From positions 1 through 5,409 of the forward strand of contig JAZDKM010000428.1 in NCBI GenBank assembly GCA_043803085.1: 5,409 nucleotides of DNA, in the 5' to 3' direction. This document shows positions 1 to 5,409 of this stretch, one piece after another. Position numbers and translations under genes: made by a program. Source of the DNA: JAAEQG01 sp043803085 (GTDB lineage Bacteria > Planctomycetota > Phycisphaerae > UBA1845). Under the pieces are notes generated by a model that was not told the origin of the DNA, searched no databases, and saw only the letters and a list, made by a program, of their open reading frames with translations. Numbering within the stretch: position 1 is the stretch's first letter; the number at the start of each line of letters is the position of its first letter.

Positions 1-141
1 GCCGCGTCTACGCAAGGTGTGGGGCTACCGCCAGCTTCCCCGACTGCGTGCCGCCTTGCAAACGCACCGCAAGGGGTGCCTGGAACGGGTTGCGTAACCC
101 CCTGGGGCCGCTCGGGAATTCAACAAGAATGGGATTGACCC
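1..141 (+). mobile_element. Right end of a putative insertion sequence abutting pepE
   Basis: The transposase-like tail stops at 97. About 44 nt of non-coding sequence follow, ending in TTCAACAAGAATGGGATTG and CCC (about 119-141). From about 142 the sequence aligns with the interior of a PepE protein. A short non-coding stretch between transposase stop and terminal inverted repeat is normal for many IS families, and this stretch has the look of an IS terminus. The left end lies outside the window, so neither a matching terminal repeat nor a target-site duplication can be verified. The boundary at 141 is an estimate. Confidence 0.35.
2..97 (+). CDS. C-terminal tail of a probable transposase (5' end outside window)
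   Basis: A reading frame is open from the left edge and stops at TAA 95-97, giving 31 residues that include the stretch LRKVWGYRQLPRLRAAL. This basic, Trp/Tyr-containing pattern (F/L-R-K/R-V-x-G-Y-R-x-L-P-x-L-x-x-A-L) resembles the extreme C-terminus of IS256/mutator-type transposases as I remember them. No catalytic DDE residue falls inside the window, so the family cannot be proven here. Context supports a mobile element: the frame ends just before an abrupt switch into the middle of an unrelated gene (pepE). It could instead be the end of an unrelated basic protein. What is seen is the open frame and its composition; the transposase call is inference from family resemblance. Confidence 0.4.
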   Translation, partial: PRLRKVWGYRQLPRLRAALQTHRKGCLERVA

Positions 142-378
142 GAATTATCAACGCACATGGGAGAGAGCCGCGATGCGCGGATTCGCGAGTTTCTTGGGCA
201 CAACGACTCGATCGTGGTTGGTCTGAGAGAGGGGAGCATGTTACGAGTGGAGGAATCGGCGGTAGTGCTGCTGGGTGCGGCGGGGGCGCGGATCTTCCGG
301 AAGGGCTACGAGGCGCAGGACTTCTCACCTGGGTCAGGTTTGGATTCCCTTCTTGGAGCGCCAGGCAAGGGGTCGTGA
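142..378 (+). pseudogene. pepE: C-terminal remnant of dipeptidase E (PepE, peptidase S51)
   Basis: The frame from 142 to TGA 376-378 encodes about 78 residues beginning around ELSTHMGESRDARIREFL and continuing through IVVGLREGSMLRVE to GARIFRKG. From memory this parallels the C-terminus of E. coli PepE (the GHKGETREQRIREL segment, then IIGLPEGNWI, then YVFKAGEE). PepE is a cytosolic serine peptidase that cleaves dipeptides with N-terminal aspartate. Its Ser, Asp and His catalytic residues all lie N-terminal to this segment, so the fragment cannot be active. An ATG at 157 gives 73 residues but has no good ribosome binding site and starts mid-domain. The frame is closed just upstream by TGA 133-135, inside the presumed IS end. 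The preserved reading frame suggests fairly recent truncation. Full-length PepE is about 230 residues, so roughly the last third remains. Confidence 0.65.
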
Positions 379-772
379 CGGGCGAGCTTGGTAAGCAATC
401 GGGCAAGCAGTTACATTGTGGGCGTATCGTCAGTGTTCTTTCGGCAGGTATGCGTAATTGCCATTCGGGGGCACGCGGTTAGCAGCTGTCCTCGCCGGCG
501 TTCCAGGCCTGCGCCGAACCCGTCGCGCTTCTGGCCCTCCCACTACCCCCTCCCTGGGGGAGGGGGGTCTTGTCCGCCGCCCACGCCCGAGCTCGTTGGG
601 TCGACCAACCGGGTCACGAGACGGCAGAAGACTGTGGAGGTAGAGCCATCCATGAGACGCGGCAACTCTCGCTCTGGCACGGAGTTGACGCGTAAGACGA
701 GTTCCCGAAGGATCTTACAGAAAACAGCCCGATGGTTTCCCTTCCTCCGCGTCTCATGCGATACTCTCTCGC
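379..772. other. Intergenic region without a supported gene
   Basis: No frame here gives a recognisable protein. It contains the G/C hairpin at 546-566, a smaller hairpin GTTGG-GTCGA-CCAAC at 595-609, a -35-like TTGACG at 685-690 lacking a well-spaced -10, and the inverted repeat at 753-777. A GGAGG at 636-640 precedes an ATG at 652 that opens a 57-codon frame running out of frame into the aminopeptidase gene (stop 823-825). Its product is unlike any family I know, so it is not called as a gene. Confidence 0.6.
546..566. repeat. Perfect G/C-rich hairpin (9-bp stem, 3-nt loop)
   Basis: CCCCCTCCC (546-554) pairs perfectly with GGGAGGGGG (558-566) around a TGG loop. No U-run follows in either direction, so it is not a classical intrinsic terminator. 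On the + strand the right arm gives runs of five and six G, which could take part in a G-rich structure. It may be a dispersed intergenic repeat or a simple G/C tract; one copy does not decide. Confidence 0.6.
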
Positions 773-777
773 ATGAG
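753..777 (+). promoter_or_regulatory. Inverted repeat enclosing the aminopeptidase start codon; possible leaderless start
   Basis: CTCATGCGA (753-761) and TCGCATGAG (769-777) are perfect reverse complements separated by a 7-nt spacer. The ATG at 773-775 lies inside the right arm. No Shine-Dalgarno sequence precedes it. A -10-like GATACT at 760-765 (4 of 6 to consensus, with a weak TTTCCC at 736-741 as -35) would place transcription initiation at about 771-773, which fits a leaderless mRNA. Alternatively the repeat is a protein-binding operator, or an RNA hairpin that hides the start if transcription begins further upstream. The repeat is directly visible; its function is inferred. Confidence 0.4.
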
Positions 778-2176
778 TATCAAACCACCATTGCGTATGA
801 CCGCGCCGCCGGAAGTCTACCGTAGCCGGCGTGCGCGCCTGGCGGCAACGCTGCGTCGCCCGATACTGATCCCGGGCGGCTACGCCCCCGCGCGGAACTA
901 CCCCGCGAACACACATCCTTTTCGCGCGGGCAGTACCTACTTGTACCTCGGCGGCCCGCCCCTGGAGGGGGCGGCTTGGGCCATTGAAGCCGGCAGCGAC
1001 GGCGATGCGGGATGCACCTTGCTTCGGCCGGCACCGGGCCCCGACGATGCGTTATGGCTGGGGGAGACGCCGGCGGACGCAGGGTTGGCGGCGGCGGCCG
1101 GGGTGTCTGCGATGCACGTGATGGACGTGGACGGCTTCGGATCGCGGCCGTCGGACCGTGTGCCGTGCTGGGTCGGCCCGCCCTGCGTGCGCTCGCGCGA
1201 GTGGGTGAATAAACTGAAGTTGGAGCCGGCCGACCAGGAGGAGTTGTTGGCCGTTATCGACCTCCGCCTGACCAAGGACGAGCACGAGTTGGCGGCGATG
1301 CGTCGCGCGGCCCAAGTGAACATCGCGGCGCACCGTGCGGCCTTGGCAGCGACGGCCCCCGGCCGGCGTGAGGCGGACGTCGCGGGGGCGTTCGTGGCGG
1401 TGCTGGTGGCCCAGGAGTGCCGGCCTTCTTTCACGCCGATCATCACCGTGCACGGGGAAGTGCTGCACAGCGATAGTTATGCCAATCCATTGCGCAACGG
1501 GGCCCTCCTCCTGGTGGACGCGGGAGCGGAGGAGCCCGGGGGTTATGCGTGCGACATCACGCGCACGGTTCCTGTGAGCGGGGCATGGACGGCGGTGCAG
1601 CGTCACCTCTATGAGACGGTTTTGCGCGCTCAGCGGGAGGCCGTCGCCGCCTGTGTTCCCGGCCGCCGCTTCCGGGACATCCATGATGAGGCCGCCCGGA
1701 CGTTGTGCGCCGGGCTGGTGCAGGCCGACCTGCTGCGGGGCGACCCGGCTGAGTTGGCCGAGCGCCGCGCGCACACGCTGTTTTTTCCGCACGGGTTGGG
1801 TCACTTGATCGGGCTGGACGTACACGACATGGAGGACTTCGGGGACTTGGCCGGCTATGGGCCGGGCCGCACGCGTCGCTCCACCTTCGGCGACAACTTC
1901 CTCCGTCTAGACCGGGACCTGTCTCCCGGGATGGCTGTCACCATCGAACCGGGGATTTACCTGGTGCCGGCGATCTGGCGGCGTGATGATCTAGTCTCCC
2001 CGTTCACCGACGCGGTGAACCGCCGGGCCATCGACGCTTTGTTGAAGGCTGAGTTCGGCGGCATTCGCATCGAGGATACCGTCTGCGTCCGGACCTCAGG
2101 AGGTCCAGAGAACCTGACCGAGGCGCTGCCCACGGACGCCGACGGTGTCGCCGGCCTGGTCGGCACGGGAGCGTGA
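773..2176 (+). CDS. M24-family Xaa-Pro aminopeptidase-like metallopeptidase
   Basis: The 467-residue product has an N-terminal aminopeptidase-P-type domain (about 14-140; conserved-looking ARNYPANTHPFRAGSTYLYL at 40-59) and a C-terminal pita-bread catalytic domain (about 170-445). All five dinuclear metal ligands are visible: D249 (LLLVDAGAE), D261 (CDITRTVPVSG), H344 (FFPHGLGHLIGLDVHD), E392 (TIEPGIYLVP) and E434 (RIEDTVCV). H340 and H351 match the second-sphere histidines of E. coli aminopeptidase P. Such enzymes remove an N-terminal residue preceding proline, usually with Mn2+, in cytosolic peptide turnover; no signal peptide is seen. Compared with E. coli PepP, the spacing from the metal His to the first Glu (48 versus 29) and between the two Glu (42 versus 23) is longer, indicating a divergent subgroup. 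The ATG at 773 lacks a Shine-Dalgarno sequence; an in-frame ATG at 797 is the alternative and loses only eight residues. Prolidase activity cannot be excluded. Confidence 0.9.
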   Translation: MSIKPPLRMTAPPEVYRSRRARLAATLRRPILIPGGYAPARNYPANTHPFRAGSTYLYLGGPPLEGAAWAIEAGSDGDAGCTLLRPAPGPDDALWLGETPADAGLAAAAGVSAMHVMDVDGFGSRPSDRVPCWVGPPCVRSREWVNKLKLEPADQEELLAVIDLRLTKDEHELAAMRRAAQVNIAAHRAALAATAPGRREADVAGAFVAVLVAQECRPSFTPIITVHGEVLHSDSYANPLRNGALLLVDAGAEEPGGYACDITRTVPVSGAWTAVQRHLYETVLRAQREAVAACVPGRRFRDIHDEAARTLCAGLVQADLLRGDPAELAERRAHTLFFPHGLGHLIGLDVHDMEDFGDLAGYGPGRTRRSTFGDNFLRLDRDLSPGMAVTIEPGIYLVPAIWRRDDLVSPFTDAVNRRAIDALLKAEFGGIRIEDTVCVRTSGGPENLTEALPTDADGVAGLVGTGA

Positions 2177-2220
2177 CCGGCTCGCCCCTCTGAGCGCAAA
2201 AACCCGTTGCGGGCGGTGAT

Positions 2221-2340
2221 GGAGTACTGAAGTATTACGAGTACAATGTCAATGGTATCTTTACTATTAGCATTTCCCAGATAAACAACAATCTATTTGA
2301 AAACAATAGGTTAGTATTTACGATGGTGATGGATGTCTCG
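2221..2340. other. AT-rich island with a start-less reading frame
   Basis: Counting by hand gives about 41 G/C in 120 bases (34%), against 60% or more in the flanking sequence. A frame on the + strand is open from 2194 to TGA 2353-2355. It reads as an Asn/Ile/Phe/Tyr-rich peptide (for example YNVNGIFTISISQINNNLF) but has no ATG, GTG or TTG before 2323. It may be debris of a low-GC gene or element, or an AT-rich regulatory segment. I do not recognise the peptide, and random AT-rich sequence would give similar composition. Confidence 0.55.
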
Positions 2341-2429
2341 TCGTTTGGTATCTGAAATGGACCTCATGACTGGATCCATATCCTGGTCTCGGCCAGCAGG
2401 CGAGGCGTACCGTTAGGTCGAATCCGCAG

Positions 2430-2443
2430 GTTCATGAACGTTC
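2430..2443. promoter_or_regulatory. Overlapping palindromes, possible operator upstream of the kinase
   Basis: GTTCATGAAC (2430-2439) and GAACGTTC (2436-2443) are both perfect palindromes and overlap by four bases. The same stretch holds two near-identical 7-mers, TTCATGA (2431-2437) and TTCGTGA (2441-2447), spaced 10 bp, about one helical turn. This geometry suits a dimeric regulator, but short palindromes also arise by chance. The distance to the kinase start is about 145 bp. Confidence 0.25.
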
Positions 2444-2484
2444 GTGATGGCGTCGGACACTGCGAGCGGCGAGGACCGATCTGG

Positions 2485-2515
2485 TTGTGGACGCGGGTGC
2501 AGGACGCTGTACACT
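2485..2515 (+). promoter_or_regulatory. Weak promoter candidate for the kinase gene
   Basis: TTGTGG (2485-2490) and TACACT (2510-2515, 4 of 6 to the -10 consensus) are separated by 19 bp, slightly long. Initiation near 2522 would give a leader of about 65 nt that contains the hairpin at 2521-2544 and the ribosome binding site. No better-spaced pair was seen in the gap. Confidence 0.25.
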
Positions 2516-2520
2516 GAAAC

Positions 2521-2544
2521 CGGCTCCAGGCCCGTTCGGAGCCG
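2521..2544 (+). promoter_or_regulatory. Hairpin in the probable 5' leader of the kinase mRNA
   Basis: CGGCTCC (2521-2527) pairs perfectly with GGAGCCG (2538-2544) around a 10-nt loop. It is followed by ACTCTTCG, not a true U-run, so termination is doubtful. It lies 30 bases before the ribosome binding site and does not overlap it. It could stabilise the leader or take part in attenuation. Confidence 0.4.
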
Positions 2545-2574
2545 ACTCTTCGATGGGCCCTTCTTGACAGAACT

Positions 2575-2580
2575 GGGGAG
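2575..2580 (+). promoter_or_regulatory. Ribosome binding site setting the GTG start of the kinase
   Basis: GGGGAG lies six bases before the GTG at 2587-2589. The first in-frame ATG is at 2764, inside the second transmembrane helix. The good spacing therefore supports GTG, which keeps the cytosolic N-terminus and both membrane helices. Confidence 0.7.
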
Positions 2581-2586
2581 ACCGAC

Positions 2587-5220
2587 GTGAGCGATCGGGA
2601 ACCGGCCAGCGGCGTATTCAGCAGGACGCGGTTGGAGGCGGAACCGGTTGCGCGCCGCGCTTCACCGCGGGGTTGGTGGGGGCCCGCCGGCTTGGCAGGG
2701 TTATTCGTCGTTGTGTGGTGTGTCCTGCTGTGGTTCGCCGGACCCTGGGGGTGGGGATGGGGTATGATCGCGCTGGCGTTGTTGTGCGTGGCGCTGGCGT
2801 GTGGCATGGCCTGGGGGATGTGGAGTCTGAAACGTGACATCGATCAGCGGCAGCAGACGGAGGCGGCGCTGCGGGCCAGCGAGCGGCGGTTCCCGCTCCT
2901 GGCCGAGAACATTCCGGGCGTCGTGTACTTATGCCGCAACGACCGGCGCTACACGATGCGCTACCTGAATGACGCGGTCGAAGTGCTGACCGGTTATCCG
3001 AAGGAGGAGTTTCTGGAAGACCGGGTCAGTTTCGCGGACCTGTACCATCCCGACGACGCGCCCAACGTTTATGGCCAAGTCGATCAAGCTCTGGCGGAAA
3101 AACGCCCCTTCCACCTGGTGTACCGGATCAAGCATCGCAGCGGAGAGTGGCGTTGGGTTGAAGAGTTTGGCACGGGGGTTTTTGAGGAAGAGAGCGGAGA
3201 ACTGCTGTTTCTCGAAGGGTTCTTAAGCAACATCACCGAGCGTCGGGGGGCGGAGGAGGCGCTGCGGGAGTCGCGGCAGATGCTGCAACTTGTGCTGGAC
3301 ACCATACCGGCCCGGGTCTTCTGGAAAGACCGCAACTCCGTTTACATCGGCTGCAACCAGCTCTTTGCCAAGGACGCCGGACTGCGCTTGGCGGACGAGA
3401 TCCCGGGCAAGACCGACTACGACTTGGCCTGGAAGCAGGAGGAGACCGAGTTCTATCGGGAATGCGACCGCCGGGTGATGGGCGCGGACCAACCCGAGTA
3501 CCATATCATCGAGCCGGAGCTTCAGGCCGACGGCACCCACGCCTGGCTGGACACGAACAAGATCCCGCTGCACGACGCGGAGGGCAAGGTGGTGGGCATT
3601 CTCGGGACCTACGAGGATATCACCGAGCGCAAGCGGGCAGAGGAGCAACTGCTGCGCGAGCGCCGCTTGTTCATGGGCGGACCCGTAGTCGTGTTCCGGT
3701 GGGTCGCGGCGCGCGGCTGGCCGGTGGAGTACGTTTCGCCAAACGTCGCCTGCCTGTTGGGTTACACCGCCGAGGACTTCATGAGCGGTCGGGTCCTCTA
3801 CGCCGCCATCATCCATCCCGACGACCTGGAGCGCATTGCCGAAGAGGTGGCGAGGCACAGCCGAGAGGCCGTGCCCTGTTTTGAGCAGGACTACCGGATC
3901 ATCCGGCCGGATGGCGGGGTGCGCTGGTTATACGACTTCACCGTGGTGGCCCGGAATGAGCAGGCGCAGATCACGCATTACGAGGGTTACGTGCTCGACG
4001 TCACCGAGCGCCGGCGGGCGGAAGAGGAGCAGAGAAGGCTGGAGGCGCGGATCCAGCAGGCCCAGAAACTGGAGAGTCTTGGCATCCTCGCCGGCGGGAT
4101 CGCGCACGATTTTAACAACCTGCTGGTGGGCATTCTGGGGAACGCGGGTCTGGCACTGATGGAGCTAGCGCCGGAATCGGCTGCGCGGCAAACCATCCGG
4201 CAGATCGAAACGGCGGCCCAGCGTGCGGCCGACCTCACCCGGCAAATGTTGGCTTACTCGGGGAAGGGCCGGTTTATCGTCGAGCCTCTCGATCTCTCCA
4301 AGGTGGTCGAGGAAATGGCCCACCTGCTCCAGGTTTCCATCTCGAAGAAAGCCGTTCTTCGGTTCAATCTGGCGCGGGACCTTGCTGCAATCCGGGCTGA
4401 TGCCACGCAAGTTCGGCAAGTGGTGATGAACTTAATCACCAATGCCTCGGACGCGGTCGGTGACTGCAGCGGGGTGATTGCGGTCAGCACCGGGGTGCGG
4501 AAGGCGGACCGGGCGTATCTTTCTGAGACCCGTCTGCACGACGATCTCCCGGAGGGCTATTACGCCTACGTGGAGGTCGCAGACACGGGATGCGGGATGG
4601 ATGCCGAGACCGTGTCGAAGATTTTCGACCCCTTTTTCACCACGAAATTCAGCGGCCGGGGGCTGGGGCTGTCCGCGATCCTGGGGATCATGCGCGGGCA
4701 CAAGGGTACGTTGAAAGTGGACACCCGAGCCGGAGGTGGGACAACCTTCACGGTCCTGTTTCCGTGCGTGGGTACGCCGGGTGAGGGCACAAGCGGAGCG
4801 CCGGGCGAGGAAGCCACGAGCGAGAAAGCCACGACCGAGCAGGAATGGCGCGGGACCGGCACGATCCTCGTCGTGGACGACGAGGAGGCCGTACGCACCG
4901 TCGCCCGGATGACGCTGGAGCGTTTCGGCTTCACGGTGCTGACCGCCGCCGACGGGCGGCAAGCACTGGAAGTTTTCCAGAGACACGCCGACGAGATCGC
5001 CGCGGTCCTGCTGGACATGACCATGCCGCAACTGAGCGGTGAGGAAGTGCTCCGAGAACTCCGCCGAGTCCGACCCAAGGTGCCGGTCGTTCTCTCGAGC
5101 GGTTACAACGAGGAGGACGCCATCAGCCAGTTCATCGGGGAGGAGCTGGCCGGCTTTGTTCAGAAGCCCTATCGGCCGAGGGAGTTGGTCGAGAAACTGC
5201 GCGCGATATTGGAAGCTTGA
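2587..5220 (+). CDS. Membrane-anchored hybrid sensor histidine kinase (3 PAS, HisKA, HATPase, REC)
   Basis: The product is 877 residues. Two hydrophobic helices (about 34-51 and 58-79) are joined by a very short GPWGWGW turn, so there is no extracytoplasmic sensor domain. Three PAS/PAC units follow: about 96-219 (YHPDD motif), 228-348 (PAS_4-like, VFWKDR and GCNQLFAKDAG) and 358-476 (IHPDD motif). Each ends in [IV]TER and a charged coiled-coil linker. The DHp helix (about 490-556) carries H507 in GGIAHDFNNLL, typical of HPK4 kinases. The ATP-binding domain has N-box N615/N619, G1 D666 (ADTGCGMD), F-box DPFFTTK (681-687), G2 GRGLGLS (690-696) and GGGTTF (716-721). A Gly/Glu/Thr-rich linker (about 727-756) leads to a receiver with D764/D765, phospho-acceptor D810, S837 and K860. 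All catalytic positions look intact. It should autophosphorylate at H507 and pass phosphate to D810, then probably to an unlinked Hpt or regulator. The signal is unknown and probably cytosolic or redox/ligand, sensed by PAS. It has no DNA-binding output domain and no partner gene in the window. Confidence 0.93.
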   Translation: MSDREPASGVFSRTRLEAEPVARRASPRGWWGPAGLAGLFVVVWCVLLWFAGPWGWGWGMIALALLCVALACGMAWGMWSLKRDIDQRQQTEAALRASERRFPLLAENIPGVVYLCRNDRRYTMRYLNDAVEVLTGYPKEEFLEDRVSFADLYHPDDAPNVYGQVDQALAEKRPFHLVYRIKHRSGEWRWVEEFGTGVFEEESGELLFLEGFLSNITERRGAEEALRESRQMLQLVLDTIPARVFWKDRNSVYIGCNQLFAKDAGLRLADEIPGKTDYDLAWKQEETEFYRECDRRVMGADQPEYHIIEPELQADGTHAWLDTNKIPLHDAEGKVVGILGTYEDITERKRAEEQLLRERRLFMGGPVVVFRWVAARGWPVEYVSPNVACLLGYTAEDFMSGRVLYAAIIHPDDLERIAEEVARHSREAVPCFEQDYRIIRPDGGVRWLYDFTVVARNEQAQITHYEGYVLDVTERRRAEEEQRRLEARIQQAQKLESLGILAGGIAHDFNNLLVGILGNAGLALMELAPESAARQTIRQIETAAQRAADLTRQMLAYSGKGRFIVEPLDLSKVVEEMAHLLQVSISKKAVLRFNLARDLAAIRADATQVRQVVMNLITNASDAVGDCSGVIAVSTGVRKADRAYLSETRLHDDLPEGYYAYVEVADTGCGMDAETVSKIFDPFFTTKFSGRGLGLSAILGIMRGHKGTLKVDTRAGGGTTFTVLFPCVGTPGEGTSGAPGEEATSEKATTEQEWRGTGTILVVDDEEAVRTVARMTLERFGFTVLTAADGRQALEVFQRHADEIAAVLLDMTMPQLSGEEVLRELRRVRPKVPVVLSSGYNEEDAISQFIGEELAGFVQKPYRPRELVEKLRAILEA

Positions 5221-5409
5221 ACGGGCCGCGAAAAGAGGTCAGGGGCAAGCGAGCAAAAGGGGACGCAGCTCGTTTTCGGCCAACGCCTGCTCGGCTGCAG
5301 GACGAACACTCGCTGGGCGAAAACGAGTTGCGTCCCAATACTGTTCGGCACGGACCTTGCGGGAGTGGTCGTTTCGGGCCGAGCGGGAATACCATTCGGG
5401 ATCGTACAG
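5221..5409. other. Downstream region with no gene recognised
   Basis: Apart from the palindrome, no coding sequence is supported between the kinase stop and the right edge. Minus-strand frames here run through the repeat arms and are not convincing. No U-tracted terminator follows the kinase stop. Confidence 0.5.
5260..5336. repeat. Large imperfect palindrome, REP/MITE-like element
   Basis: The 22-nt arms at 5260-5281 (beginning GGGACGCAGCTCGTTTTCG) and 5315-5336 (ending CGAAAACGAGTTGCGTCCC) pair at 21 of 22 positions, including one G-U; the only mismatch is 5279/5317. The 33-nt interior carries a second hairpin, CCTGC (5286-5290) with GCAGG (5297-5301). The flank AAAAGAGGTCAGGGGCAAGC (5231-5250), just after the kinase stop, seems part of the same dispersed unit. 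Inverted arms around a spacer with no coding capacity suit a REPIN- or MITE-type element mobilised in trans, for example by a Y1/RAYT transposase. It may also act as a 3'-end structure for the kinase mRNA. No transposase is present, so the class is inferred. Confidence 0.6.

Larger units (their letters stand above)
2177..2586. other. Intergenic region between aminopeptidase and kinase genes
   Basis: There is no recognisable gene across 410 bases. After the aminopeptidase stop, a short CCCG-TTG-CGGG stem (2203-2213) preceded by five A could at most be a weak terminator for the minus strand. The rest holds the AT-rich island (2221-2340), overlapping palindromes (2430-2443), a weak promoter candidate (2485-2515) and a leader hairpin (2521-2544). 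The length, with promoter-like and leader-like elements just before the kinase, argues that the kinase is transcribed separately from the aminopeptidase. Confidence 0.6.

Noticed and set aside
110..150. Frame-shifted continuation of pepE upstream of 142 (frame with FNKNGIDPNY resembling the PepE INPH segment)
   Set aside because: The similarity is too short, and the IS-terminus explanation accounts for the same bases. It remains a possible alternative if no IS is found upstream.
8..406. Minus-strand open frame (132 codons) at the left edge
   Set aside because: The product is Pro/Ser/Arg-rich and is antisense to the transposase-like tail and the PepE remnant, which carry better family resemblance.
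652..825. 57-codon + frame with GGAGG at 636-640 and ATG at 652, overlapping the aminopeptidase start
   Set aside because: The 11-nt spacing is long and the product is unlike any known family. It reads through the inverted repeat and 50 bases of the M24 gene in another frame. Kept only as a remote leader-peptide possibility.
1052..1825. Long minus-strand open frame (257 codons) inside the aminopeptidase gene
   Set aside because: It is antisense to a gene with all catalytic motifs. The Arg/Pro/His/Gln-rich product without motifs is typical of shadow frames in GC-rich DNA.
2203..2213. CCCG-TTG-CGGG stem after the aminopeptidase as terminator
   Set aside because: The stem is only 4 bp and the A-run lies on its 5' side, so it cannot terminate the + strand transcript and is weak for the minus strand.
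2564..2569. Perfect -35 hexamer TTGACA just before the kinase
   Set aside because: It lies only 17 bases upstream of the GTG start, so its -10 would fall inside the coding sequence. The ribosome binding site in between would not be transcribed.
2364..2840. Minus-strand open frame (158 codons) across the kinase leader and N-terminus
   Set aside because: It overlaps the well-supported kinase start and its ribosome binding site. The product is low-complexity and unlike known proteins.
4432..5031. Minus-strand open frame (199 codons) inside the kinase gene
   Set aside because: It is antisense to the ATPase and receiver domains, whose + strand motifs are intact. No domain is recognisable in the antisense product.
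1..5409. CRISPR array, tRNA or rRNA genes
   Set aside because: I saw no regularly spaced direct repeats, no cloverleaf-like sequence with a T-arm motif and no rRNA-conserved stretch on either strand.

Overview
The window comes from a GC-rich bacterium (about 60-65% G+C by eye). It has two complete genes on the + strand, a mobile-element scar at the left edge, and a large palindromic repeat at the right edge. The multi-PAS hybrid kinase, the M24 peptidase subtype and the intergenic palindromes would suit a member of the Verrucomicrobia/Planctomycetes group. That placement is recall-based inference; no rRNA or marker gene is present.

Left part (1-772). Bases 2-97 read as the last 31 codons of what looks like a transposase, followed by a candidate insertion-sequence end. 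Directly after it, bases 142-378 encode the C-terminal third of a dipeptidase E (PepE, peptidase family S51) without its catalytic residues. The simplest reading is an insertion sequence that interrupted or truncated pepE. Bases 379-772 contain no convincing gene, only a G/C-rich hairpin and, at the end, a perfect inverted repeat whose right arm contains the start codon of the next gene.

Middle (773-2586). A complete M24-family Xaa-Pro aminopeptidase-like gene (773-2176) has all five metal ligands. It is followed by 410 bases without a recognisable gene. This gap holds an AT-rich island of about 120 bp (roughly 34% G+C), overlapping palindromes, a weak promoter candidate and a 7-bp hairpin in the probable 5' leader of the next gene.

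Right part (2587-5409). An 877-residue membrane-anchored hybrid sensor histidine kinase has two transmembrane helices, three PAS domains, an HPK4-type DHp/ATPase core and a C-terminal receiver. After it comes a 77-bp structure with 22-nt inverted arms, which resembles a REP/MITE-like dispersed element.

The two complete genes share orientation but are separated by a long gap and have no evident functional link. The M24 enzyme probably acts in cytosolic turnover of proline-containing peptides, and the lost PepE would have served a related Asp-X dipeptide-cleaving role. The kinase is a signalling gene whose partner is not in the window. I see no clearly new multi-gene system here. The items most worth checking are the IS/pepE junction, the start-codon hairpin, the AT-rich island and the terminal palindrome.
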